Shown here: piece after piece, positions 41,467 to 52,789 of the stretch
Layout of the letters: every line of letters begins with the position of its first letter
Position numbering within the stretch: the first letter of the stretch is position 1
Assembly (NCBI GenBank): GCA_019096065.1
Contig: JAGUCH010000002.1
Span: 9,684,501 to 9,748,500 of the forward strand
Source of the DNA: Paracyclopina nana
Taxonomy: Eukaryota; Arthropoda; Copepoda; Cyclopoida; Cyclopettidae
Reading direction: 5' to 3'
DNA length: 64,000 nt
Notes under the pieces: generated by a model
Told to the model about the DNA's origin: nothing
Database searches by the model: none
Seen by the model: only the letters and a program-made list of their open reading frames with translations
Made by a program: the position numbers and the translations under genes

Positions 41467-41609
41467 TGTTGGGGGTAGCTAATAGTAATAGGATTATGCA
41501 CCTCTAGGCTGTCGGATAACACTCATTACTTTTAGTGTCGCGTGCCAATTACTTAATTCGTGTTATCCTCCAGCCTAGAGGTGTACAATCCTATATTATT
41601 ATACCTTTT
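41467..41609. mobile_element. Hairpin MITE
   Basis: Two inverted arms of about 45 bp (left TAATAGTAATAGGATTATGC then ACCTCTAGGCTGTCGGATAA; right its complement with few mismatches) flank a loop of about 45 bp. The whole unit is about 140 bp and could form one long stem. There is no coding capacity. Flanking TA-rich ends suggest a small DNA transposon derivative. Confidence 0.6.
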
Positions 41610-42191
41610 TTGCTAAAATATTGTCAATGATTTTGGAAATGATGCATTTGAGGAAGAATTTTTCACTCATCTCGACCTTTCCGTTTTCTAATGAAAATAT
41701 GAATTCTCTAACAGCCTTAGTTATCTCATCATTGGAGGTGATTTTTTTTTCTATTTACAGAATTAATCATCGATGTCATCATTGTGGATTACACTGCTAA
41801 ATCCTGGGAGTTGAGGAATTTCTGCATTGTTATTTGCACCTATAGCTGACGCCTGTCTAAAACTCATCAAAGACGAGCAAAAAGTATTAAAAAAAAACCC
41901 TATGCTTTCTGCACATTGCCTCAAAGCACAATATAATTTCATTCGTCTTTTACGGAGAAAGTCATATTTTTAAAAATTGTACATAGGTTGCATAAAAGTT
42001 GAGCATAAGTGAATGATGAAAAATGTAAGCTCTTCATTGATGAAAGTCAGTTGCATGAAAATGAAGAGTCTTTATCTCACATTTTAGCCGATGATGATCA
42101 GGAACATTGCAAATCCTCATAAAATTCGAGATAAAATGGGATAACGCGTCCATGCGATCATTAGTAGCTGGGCATCTGTAGTAATTGAAGC
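41610..42191. other. CLCA upstream region
   Basis: AT-rich non-coding stretch that should contain the promoter and 5' UTR of the CLCA gene. No distinct motif or repeat was recognised. Confidence 0.4.
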
Positions 42192-45100
42192 ATGTTTTAT
42201 AGGGCTGCTTTTGCAACTTTGCTCATTCTTGGCCTGTCAGCAGCCATTACCTTTAAAGAAAATGGCTATGAAGACGTCATCATATCCATACATCCTGATG
42301 TACCAGAAGACAATGCAAACTCTATCATTGATGGCATCAAGGTAATGTGCATTCAGACGCAACTGAGCTTTAAATAGCCTTTGCTCGCGTGTTCGTAGGC
42401 AATGGTTGGGTCAGGCAGCCAGAAATTGTTTGTAGCAACTAAAGGATATGCATTCATTCGGTCAGCCATTATCTTATTACCCACATCATGGAGTGGTGAT
42501 TATAGTGATCAAACTTCATCAGCTTACTTCTATGAAGATGGGGCTTTGCGCGTAAATCTGCCTAATCCCTTGCACCTTGATACTCCCTATACTATTCAAC
42601 TTGGAGGCTGCGGTGAAAGAGGAGAATACATTCATCTCACCCCCGACTTCTTGACCCATCTCAATGATTCGTCCACGGAGACCTTCGGTCCAATAGATAA
42701 CATTTTTGTGCACGAGTGGGCAAAGTTGAGATATGGAGTATTTGAAGAGTATGGATATCCTGGCGACGACAAGTTTCCTCTTTTCTACTACGAAGAAAGC
42801 TACACCAATGATGGAGTCGTGCAAGAATTGATGCCCAACTTTTGCACTGATGTTGACCTCAGGGGAACCAGAGAGTGAGCAGCATTGGCAAATCACCTGA
42901 TTGGAGAGCTTTTTATTCTTTTGATTACAGGGATATTGTGAACGGTGGGTCATGCAGATTTGACCCTTCCACCAATTTGCCGGATGGAAACTGCGTATTT
43001 ATTCCCAGCGGGGATAATTCGCAAATTCAGACCTCGATGATGGCAGCCCCATTCTTGTCCTCAGTGACCTCGTTCTGCGAGGCCACAGAGGTTGAATTGC
43101 ACCACGATCGGTACAAACCGACCAAGCACAATTTCATGTGCAACCTTAAGCCAGTGTGGGATGTTGTAATGGCTAACTCTGATTTTGATCAAGTCAAACC
43201 GATGAACAGCTCAAGCGCACCAAGCACTGATTTCACTGTCATACAACCAGACATAGGGGCAAGATTCACGCTTGTCCTAGACCGGTCTGGCAGCATGGAT
43301 GACTTTTCCCGATGGACGAGGCTTGTGCAATCCTCGAGCAAGTGGATTAACTACGATCTTAAGAAGGACAGCTTCCTCGGCATTACCAGTTTCAGGTGAG
43401 ATGATGAACTGCACGTTACATAATATATGCGTTTTTATTAGAACGCCTTGGATTTTTTAGTGATCGTGCAACAGAACACAAACAATTGACCCAAGTGACT
43501 GATGCCAATCGCCAGTCTTTTGTGGGCGTCATTGAAGGTATAAAAACTGGAGGTGGTACTTGTCTTGGCGATGGTTTAATGCAGGGAATGACGGTAAAAT
43601 AGCGTGTACGTAATTTGAACCATTACAGACGAACTAACATCTCAACAATATTCTAGACACTGAATGGTGCGGATGATAGCAAGTCTGGAGGGACGATTTT
43701 CTTTATCACAGACGGCAAGCAAGAGTGCAACAATGGACTGGACATCACAAACGCAAAAATCAAGGAGCGAATAACTCGTACCAAAGTTCGAATTGTCACA
43801 GTTGCTTTCGGGTAAGCAGCATTAATCTAACAACTCTGGGCGATAAAAATGATTCATTCTTATTATTTCATTAAGAAAAAACTCAGACCCACACCTAGAA
43901 ATGCTTGCAGAAATTAGCAATGTAAGTAGACTCTCCAATTATCGTTGATGCTCGCTAATTCATTCTTACGTTTCTCTTTAGGGAAAAACGTATTTTGTGA
44001 AGGATGGTGAGCAATTTGGAATGAGGGTGCAAGGAAAAAAAATGACTAGAGTTAAACTAGTCCCATTTTTGCACACACCCTAGATAATTTTTATCGAAAG
44101 ACCAAAACCAAACAAGCTGTTTAAAATTGCAGATGGCGGCCTCGACGACATCAACAATGTTTTTGGTGAAAGCAACACCTATCAACCAGCTGTCCCCTCT
44201 GGAGATGTAGAAATTGTGGTGGGAACTTTTTTAATTGCAAAACATTAACAAATCATTGTGCACCGCGTGACAATTGCTTGCAGATCATCCAAAAGGCATT
44301 CACGAATGAGAAAACAATAATCGAGGAGTTCACCATCGACGCCACCCTTGGGCGCGAGGTCAAAATGGCTTTTGATAAAATCGGAGATGTTTCCTCAATC
44401 ACAGTGTATCATCCAAATGGCACCCAATTATTCACGGAAACCAAACCCGCCTCAACTGTGGTCAAAGTGTTTCCCTTTCTTGAGGTGATCGATACAGGGA
44501 AAAAACGCACGCTAATTTTAATGAATCAACTGTTTTCAGCCTGGCGATTACAGCTACGAGATCAAGGCATCGAAGCCAGTGGAATACGTTCTAGTCACCA
44601 TCAGCTCGAAAGCTGCCTCAGATCAAATGTTGCCCTTCAGGACCAAGTGCTGGGCATCTGCCAATGGAGCTGACGTGGACCCTAGCAAAGTTTTCCTAGC
44701 GGTGTACGCCGAGGTCATGCAAGGAAACCGCCCCGTTTTGAGCGCTAAAGTTGAGTAAGAGCCTCGATTCTCACAAATATTGTTGCACAGATCATCCAAG
44801 TGCTTCCCACCACAGGGCATTTATTGAGAGGGAATCTGAAGCTGCACCCATCCAGTTGGACTTGCTGGACAAAGGAACTGGTTCAGACAAAATTGCTAAT
44901 GATGGCGTGTACAGCCGCTACTTTACCAAGTTTGACAACTTCAACGGCAGATACACAGTCAGGTGTCAAGTGAAGGGCGACGACAGCACAAGTTTCATCA
45001 CGCAAAAGGAGGGGGCAAAAAAAGTTGGTGCGGCTCGATCCTATCCATTGAACCCGTCAGGCGGGACTGCGCCCGTGTGCTGTGGCAGCTCAACTGGTGC

Positions 45101-46210
45101 CAACATCGACACTGAGCCCACAGGAAACTTTACCAGATCAGCCACAGGTCCTTCATTCAAGGTTCGTTTAAAAGGTTTTAAAATATGTTGTCCTGGAGAT
45201 TTTCCCGCACTCTTCCGATTACCAGGTTGTCAATGCTGAAAATGCAGCGGATTTGCCCCCACTCCGGGTGACCAACCTTAGAATTGCTCTTGAGGAAGAG
45301 GGAGAAGTGATAACGATTGAATTCACGTCAACAGGCGAGAATATCGACGAAGGCAAAGGTATTTGACATCGCAACTATAAAAGTTTGACGAATGAGACAC
45401 TTTGTGCTATGCTAACATTCCACTTTCAATTTCAGCCGACAAATACGAAATGCGATACAGCCAAAATATAACATTTTTAAGTGATCAAGCATTGTGGAAT
45501 ACATCCACGCTATTGAGTGACAACGACTTCATCAATGGGTCGCTGGCCCCCGAAGAAGCTGGAGAAAATGTTGTCATCCAGCTGAACGCAACGCTCTTCG
45601 CTCCATATGAAAAGTACTTCATTGCCATCGAAGCATACGACAAGAAGGGACAGCCCAGTGGCGTGTCGAACATTGTATCTTTGGTAAAGGGAGACCTCAT
45701 CCCACCAGCAGCAGTACGTGATTTAACGATTGACGAAGACCTGGTCGTAACCTTCACCGCAACGGGAGACAGCAATATGGTTGGAAAAGGTAAGAATCGC
45801 TACCATTGGCTTGATGACCATCCAGAACGTCATTTTTCACTCTCCCATCTACTGCAGCAACAACCTATGAATTGAGGTATTCCAATGATCCAGCCTTGTT
45901 GGAGACGAAATGGAACGAGTCCAGCCTCATCACTCCCGACGACATAGAAAGTGGAAGCCTGCAGCCCCTCGAAGCTGGCAGAAAAATGACGCTTACCTTG
46001 AACGACGACATTCTGGGTGATGACAAATATTTCGCTCTCAAAGCCATTGATGATGTGAACAGATACGGCGACTTGTCAAACGTAGTTCACGTTTCCAATT
46101 CTGGCATTTCAGGAGGTGCGATTGCAGGAATCGTCATTGGATGCATTCTATTGGCATTTGTCGTTGTCGCCACCGGCTACATAGTTAAAAAGAAGGTTTT
46201 AAAGCAATAA
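42192..46210 (+). CDS. CLCA family protein (calcium-activated chloride channel regulator)
   Basis: Fourteen exons: 42192-42341, 42399-42874, 42931-43395, 43461-43593, 43657-43811, 43876-43921, 43982-44006, 44133-44218, 44284-44484, 44540-44754, 44816-45161, 45226-45358, 45436-45789, 45858-46210. All join in frame to 1045 aa. A signal peptide (FATLLILGLSAAITF) is followed by the CLCA N-terminal domain. Its zinc-protease motif, HExxH in the family, reads HEWAK at residues 155-159. The VWA domain has an intact MIDAS start, DRSGS at 326-330. Beta-sandwich regions follow (GSDKIANDGVYSRYFTKF is diagnostic of CLCA) with fibronectin-like repeats. A C-terminal membrane helix near 1012-1038 ends in a short basic tail. 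CLCAs are secreted or membrane-anchored proteins that self-cleave and modulate chloride currents. Loss of the second zinc histidine predicts that self-cleavage is impaired. Confidence 0.9.
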
Positions 46211-46211
46211 A
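46206..46211 (+). terminator. Poly(A) signal overlapping the CLCA stop codon
   Basis: AATAAA contains the stop codon (CAA TAA AAA). If used, the 3' UTR would be only about 15-30 nt. Confidence 0.45.
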
Positions 46212-46435
46212 AACATGAGCACATTTAACATATGGCTGCACAACAAAGGCGAAAGAAATTTGGCTATTACTCGGCTTTTGGTGAACTTGTGCTAAAAAAA
46301 ACCCTTCATATACGAGCGCAGCACTAACTGGGACAGCTACAGGCCACTGATGCAAAATACAATCAGAGAGTAACAGATGGCGCCACTCTAAGCGCGCAAG
46401 TTGCAATAACTCTCCGCTCATTGAAACTTAAAAGT

Positions 46436-46716
46436 AGAGCTCTACATTTTGATGAGTAGATCGTTCCAAAAAACAGTCTAAAGGTGGCCGGCAGCCTACA
46501 GTAGCACGACATCTGCCCATTTTTGTTCCACCGTTTATTATATTATGTTATAATATTTAATTTAATTTGGTATTTGGCAATTGTAACAAAAAAACCATGA
46601 ACACCTCAATATTTCGTTCCGATCGGAGCTGTAGTTTGAGCTGTACCTTAGTAAATTTTTTCCAAGAAAAGGTCAGCTTTTGCTGAGAGCGAGATTCTCT
46701 CAGCTTAGTGCTCCAC
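46436..46716 (-). repeat. Dispersed repeat B, copy 2 (inverted)
   Basis: Reverse complement of the repeat at 32797-33095. The same landmarks run in reverse order (TTTTGATGAG, GACATCTGCCC, TTTTGTTCCACCG, ATTTCGTTCCGATCGGAGCT, AGTGCTC). Confidence 0.7.
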
Positions 46717-48317
46717 TTAAAAGCGCTTTTTTGGCGGCAAACACTACTTTTCGAAAATGCTCCAGGAACACTACCAATTTACTTATGGCAAATGAAAAGG
46801 ATTTCCATGATTTTTCATAATTGTTCGATAGGAGGATAATGAAGTGCATAGTGAATAATTATACGTAACTTTATCCTGGCGCCATTTCTTTTATTGGGAG
46901 CGGGCGCGCGTAGCGCGCTTGCTCCCACAAATCATTCTGACACGGGCAAAAGGCAAAAATTGACGGAACCAATCAGATTTGAGAATTAAGGCCCAATGAA
47001 AATTGATCTTATCAATAGAAGTTACGGGTGACAAGTTGCATACTGACCTCGAGTTTTAACCTCTTTAAGTAGCAAAGTTGACTAGTAGTTGATAGGTGAA
47101 ATTGTTAACTTAATTCTAAACATAAAAAGTAGTATTCTTATGGTGAATTAAAAGCATATTTATCAACAGAATTTTAAACTTCTCACCACCTTTGGGCCCA
47201 AAATAATAATTTTTGCATCCACAATTTTTCAGACCATATTAAAAACACAACTGCCCTTTTCCGACTACCTACCCAACCTCTAAAAATGGCCAAAACTCAC
47301 CAAATTTATTAATGAAATGTCATTTTTTCTTATACCAAGTCTTTTAAGGCAGTGCAGTGTTTGGCCTAAATTGGTCACTTATGAAAATCTGGCGGTAAAT
47401 GCTGTGTACTTAATTGATTAAATTGACATCTTACTGGGGAGAAGTGCTTGTCCACCATAACTACCTAGCAAAGCTATTGACTTTGTAGAGATGAATAGCT
47501 GAAATAGTGCTAAACTGGCTGCATGTACGTACTGCCTACAGATATTTGTCCATTTTGATCTTTGCTTCAATGGGACTGAATTAAAATACTTTAAGCCAAG
47601 TAATGTAAGGACTTTTGAAACGCCCGCTCCATGCTGTCCACATTGCACACTAGGCCAGGGAAGCTTCATTTCGTCCGTTTTGGCCAAAATCGGAAATCAC
47701 TATTTTTCAACTTTTTTTGCTTCAACACTTAATTTATGGTCCAACTCATCCAAATTCACTCAGCAGAGACATATGAACTCAGTTCAGCTTATCATAAATG
47801 TCTGATAGTTGAGACCAAGTCAAAACTTGGAAAAAAGCAAGTAAAAAGTATGATTAAGAAAATGGTGACAAACAACCTGTTCTAAGCTGCACACCTAAAA
47901 AATTTACATTTCAGTATGATTTTTGATCTTGTTGAAAGTATTCAAGCAATTGTAGTTGATCTTGACTATAAGTAATTGCCTCCAAATCGGCCTCAAAAAA
48001 GCTGTTCATTTTCTAGACCAAAATTAGAACAAAATATGCTGTTATTTCTTGGATCAGCCTGGATCACCAAAATTCATGGCTTATGAGTCTCCCTGACACT
48101 CAAATACTTGATTCCAGTTGAATTTAGCTGCTACATTTTGCAACCTTGGAAGTTTTGGGAGGCCGAAAAGTCAAATTTTGCTATTATTTTGGAGCGCCAT
48201 GGTAGCAGCATCTATTTGACGGAAAAATCAAACCGGACGAAATAAAGCGTCACTGGCCCTGTGTGCATTGTGGACGCCTAAATCTAGTTGGATTAACATA
48301 TAAAACAAGGAAGGATT
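46717..48317. other. Intergenic, nothing recognised
   Basis: AT-rich sequence between CLCA and the DEG/ENaC gene. Short open frames (for example 47418-47687 on the minus strand) have no protein-like features. No tandem repeat or RNA gene was seen. Confidence 0.4.
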
Positions 48318-48475
48318 TAGTAAGAATTAACCTCAGGGCACTCAGTTGGTGCACCGGCGCTCAACCTCTGAGCCAATGATTTGTTTGATACGATTACGCT
48401 TAAGAGCCGGGTCAAATAGCGAATACATTCAACTAAGGTTCTAGAAATTCCTCCGCGACTTCGAGCACTGCAAAG
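48318..48475 (-). repeat. tRNA-like SINE, diverged copy
   Basis: On the minus strand TTGGCTCAGAGGTTGAGCGC (A-box-like) is followed by GAGGTTAATTCTTAC (decayed B box). The neighbouring segment GAGCCGGGTCAAATAGCGAA matches the split SINE at 41239-41290. The trailing part (CGAGCACTGCAAA) is also shared. Confidence 0.55.
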
Positions 48476-48651
48476 ATTTTGTTTACATCGCGCATCGTTT
48501 ACATTACATAGGAAGAATTTGACGTCATCATAGAGCAAGAAAAATGGGCTACTTTTTTACGCACACGCTTTGGATGTCTTATGTTTACGCCATCAATTGG
48601 GATTCGGGTGCAAGTGGAGTCAACAGCAAAAGAAGCCACAAAAATTAGCAC

Positions 48652-50451
48652 TCATTTATTGTAACCACAAAGAAATACTCTAAAAATGCAGAGGTAAATA
48701 ATCTCAAAAAAACTAATGAAACTGCAACCAATGTACAAGCCAATCAGTCCTCCAGTATTTGCAATATAGCTTGTAAAAGTAATTGCTTGATCTCTCCTAA
48801 TTTTTGTTACATATGGATTTCTAAACATAATTTTCACTCTAGCAAGATTCTGAACGGCATAATCAGTCAGAGCATTCATCAATTCTTCCTTCTGATAGCT
48901 TCCATTTTCAGCCTGACCCACAAAAAAATCACTTGGCCAATTTTCGCACGAAAAATTGTGTCCAAAATATTTTCCATTTTGCCCAAGGAGCTCACAAAGG
49001 TTCGGATGATATTGATCCAGAAAATATTTTCTGTGAGGGTCTGCACAAGTTTTCATGTGAATATGTGAAGCAGTCTCACAAAAATATCTACTGAAGGGAA
49101 AGCTGTTTTTCTGAGGGTATGAAAAATGGGATAGCTGGCTCTTGTTTTCTTGAGATAAGCATGTGGGTAAACATTTTGTGCCATTAAGGGTTCCTGATCT
49201 CTCTAAGTCAATGGTCATGTTTTCTAAGGTTCTTTTCAAACATTTAAGATTCTCTCCTTTGCAAAATGAAAGTTCACTTGGCAATGTGTGTGACAAATGG
49301 AAATAAGGAAAGCACCTAAATGGTGCAACACAATAAAGAAGATACCAAATGATCTTAAAAAATACTATATTTACTTGCAGTCCCATATTATTTTTTTTAC
49401 TGCGTTGTCTAATAAGCAATTATCCAAAGAATATCTGTAGCCTTCATCCTCTGTAAAGTAGGTCAAATCAGCTTCTGAATCATCATAGCATTTCCTTGAA
49501 AGAGGAGTCATAGAATTAATTGCTTTAACAGTAGTGTAAGTCAGCGTAGGAGAAAGGGCAATTTGAGTTTCTTTTCCTGTTTGTATGAATATGGCAGAAT
49601 GTTCCATAATTGGTTTGTCTCTGTGATGATGTATGGCAAGTTTAAACCCAAAACCTAACTCTTCATGGAAAACATTGTTAAAATTTTCTGCATCTATTAA
49701 GATTGACATTCCATTTCTCTCTCCATTCTTAGCACGAAGTTGCATGGCCCCTTCATTATAAATCTGACAAAACAAGAGTTAACTCAAAATAATTCTTTAT
49801 TTAGTAGACTTACATGATGATACGAGGCATTGCCTGGCCATTTTTGAGTGTTAGCAACTCCATTAAAGAAACAACAAGATCCAAAGTCTGTACCATAGGA
49901 TTGGGGACCCAAATAGTCTCTAAATTTGTTCCAGTACACATCCCTACCTCGATAAGATGCATGAAGGAATTTGTTACTACAGTTTTGCCCAGCTAGCTGA
50001 TTGATTGAATAATATCCATGCAGTAATTCATCTAGCCGAGTAAAATTACTTTCAAGGATTTTTTGATGGTCAGAGCTCCCATTTTCACCAGAAATGAACT
50101 CGTCTAACATTGCATTGGTCAAAGTCAAGTTTTCATAGACGCCGATATCCTTCAGAAATGATGCTTCCACTTGATTGACATTACAAATGGTGATTGATGG
50201 GAAATACACTTCCTGCCATTTAAAATTCAACATAGTTACCAACAATGATGTGTTGAATAGTTACTTACATTCAAGGGTGCCACTGTTGTCTCAATATTAG
50301 TTGTTATCGATGACTCTACGTATTCATTGGTGTTGATTATGACAAACCGAATACCAAGTCCAGTAAAGGATGCTATCATCAATGTCCAGAGCAAAGAAGA
50401 TGGAAAAGACTGTCCATTCGACAAATACTTCCAACCATGCAAAGAAGTCTC
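48652..50451 (-). CDS. DEG/ENaC (pickpocket-type) sodium channel subunit, 5' end unresolved
   Basis: Four exons: 50451-50269, 50212-49814, 49763-49375 and 49315-48652, with 50-59-nt introns, total 544 codons without the N-terminus. The first exon begins ETSLHGWKYL, the family's pre-M1 segment, and carries M1 (LLWTLMIASFTGLGIRFVI). The extracellular domain has VYFPSITICNVNQ (the FPSITIC signature), and cysteine pairs continue through WDCKCFPYFH and CLPTC. M2 near the end contains GLIGLYIGCSFISFFEIIYL with the G-x-S selectivity motif (GCS) and the usual EIIY ending. It should form a trimeric, amiloride-sensitive cation channel at the plasma membrane. The start exon is not fixed: the acceptor at 50452 looks usable, but an upstream ATG (near 50505) would need a 39-nt intron. 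AATAAA falls on the last two sense codons. Confidence 0.88.
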
Positions 50452-52600
50452 CTTAAGAAAGTTAAATATTAGTATGAGTCAAAGGTTAACTCTTTTGGCA
50501 ATCAATTGCATGATAGTCAGCATGCTTGTCAACAAATGGAAGGCTAGATGTACATAAATACATAAGTGCACGAAGAGTCGCCCGACCCACCTAATCAACT
50601 TAGCTTACGATTATGCTGTGGTCACGTATAAAGGATATTTCCTTCCGTTAAATTGCGTTTTACTTTTTAGTACTGATCACTTTTACTCAATTTTGATAGC
50701 TTTAAGTAGACCGCTTTTCCCACCTCTTTTGGTCATATGAGTTTGAAGTGTTTTGATTGATCAGAAGTACGAAAACTTAAGTATTTCATTTAAGGATGCC
50801 TTAATATTTAAAGGAAACGAGTAATAGGTGAAAACCATATAACTAACTGCCTTAGGTATGTAAAAAAAAACAGATGGCGATAAGGAAAATTGGGGAAAAC
50901 ATTTTTTGTCCAAAAATCTAGTTGTAGAAAAGTAGAGCAGTTTTATCTTCGAACGAAATTGCCTGACCAATTATGCAAAGTTGTAAAATGTCCGAACTCG
51001 TTCATTTGCCTTATCTGGAGTTACATCTATCAATTGTAAACCTAAACCGAAGGCCTGGTTCACCTGTGATATTTTGATCAAAATATCGTGCGAAATAATG
51101 CTGGTATTTGCAAATATCAGGTATTTCCGAATTTTTTCTCCGAATTCGGTTTTTTGGGACCAAAAGCCATACTAAAACAGGATCTAAATTGTATGTTTTA
51201 CAGTATTTCGGTAGTGGCCAGGTAATGTGGCTGAATTTGGGAAAATTGAGAAAAAAACCTTAAGCTATAGAGCCCGGTTCCAACAATGAAAATCAGTATA
51301 GTATGGACACCTTACTTATACTTATATAAGTATAGTATGGTGCCTGCTAGCTCGCGCGCTCAGCTGTACCATACTATACTGGTTAATCGTACTTATACTA
51401 TACTTATTTTGTTGTTGGATGCGATTTTAGGTAGAATCATCATTTTCGCTAAAATTAGATAATTTTATATAAGCTTATGTGATATTCAATAAATTGTTCC
51501 ATTTCCAATAATTCCATGCTAATGAATTTCTGTAGAAATGTCTTTATTCTCATTGTTGAAATACCTAAGTGAGCCATATTTTGCACTAAATTCCATTTTT
51601 TTTTGAAAGCGTAGGCTAGCCTTGGGCTGACTTTTCGGCTAGCGAAAGCACCAATTAAAAATGCTGGTGGAATGCAATGTTTGTAAAAGTGGCTCTATCA
51701 TTTGAGAAAGTGGGCTCTTTTAGGCATCTTATTTAAGTTCACTTCTAGTAGGTCTAATGAGAACCGATCAATTACCTTGCAAAAAGTAGAAAATGTGTTC
51801 TGGCACATTTTCAAAAAATGGTAATTCTTCATGCTTGCTTCCTTCAAGACATAATGCATGTACTAGGCAAATATAAAAAGCAAAGTTTGCTCAAGGTGAT
51901 ATTTGACTTTCCAAGGTTTAATGAAAATTCATTAAATATAATGCTTTGTACTCCATTTTTATGCGCAAGCGCCGCCATCTCTGGACAGTTTTCTCAGCGT
52001 CAGGGCTTATTGTCAAACACAGTCTCTCTGAGGGTTACTTTGGTGCTTCCCAACCAGAAATTCTTAGCCCTCATACGCCAGAAAAACCATAGTTTAATTC
52101 ATTTTTGTCAATTTCGCGGCGTGTTCACTACATACGGCAGTGAAGCAAAAATCCTTATAGGGAACACTTTTCATGACCACATCTGTCCAAACGGATTTTT
52201 TCTTAGTTTTGGATGTCTTTTTTTTGGCCTGGCTGGGAACATCCAAAACGGTTTTCTGCTAGTTTCTAAATTGTTAACTTGCAGGTGCATCAGGAACCAT
52301 AGTGAGCCCCAAACTTAAAACATTCTCAGTCAATTTTATTTAATAGTACCCATAATGCAAATGCTTGCATCATGTAAATCTTAACTTTGTTGGAACTATC
52401 TTGAAAGAAAGATGAAAAATGGGCTTGCTTTTCTTGACATTACAAGAACTGCAGCATGGGCAACATAATTTGAAGAAAGCATGTTTTCTGTCATTTTTTG
52501 GATAGACTGGCTTTTCTTAATTAGAAGCGGCTATTTTTTAGTGGTTTATTCTGAATCTGGGTCTATTAAGAAAAAGGTCTGCACTGTTTGAATTTTCCCG
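50452..52600. other. Intergenic, mostly featureless
   Basis: Should include the missing 5' exon and promoter of the DEG/ENaC gene. 51050-51180 resembles the MITE at 33887. 51294-51410 holds nested inverted repeats of GTATAGTATGG with ACTTATACT, able to form a cruciform. The 166-codon frame at 51818-52318 lacks domain features and is not supported as a gene. Confidence 0.4.
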
Positions 52601-52789
52601 CTCCCTCCCCCATAATCATCATAGTCATAAAGTAAATAAACAAGCAAGGACAGTTACGTTCCACCTTTCACCCCAACAAGTTGTTCACGAGATTTATTCT
52701 TCGGTTACAAACTTATACAAAAGTATTACTTCGTAAAGTCATCGGCAATTTTCTCCAAGGACTAGTATCCGGGTAGCAAATTGCTTACA

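Noticed and set aside
51294-51410. Possible microRNA-like hairpin
   Set aside because: Several alternative short AT-rich pairings exist and there is no single stable stem of precursor shape. It is more likely a simple palindromic repeat.
51818-52318. 166-codon open frame between DEG/ENaC and the BEL relic
   Set aside because: No domain, codon bias or splice context supports it. The composition looks like translated AT-rich non-coding DNA.
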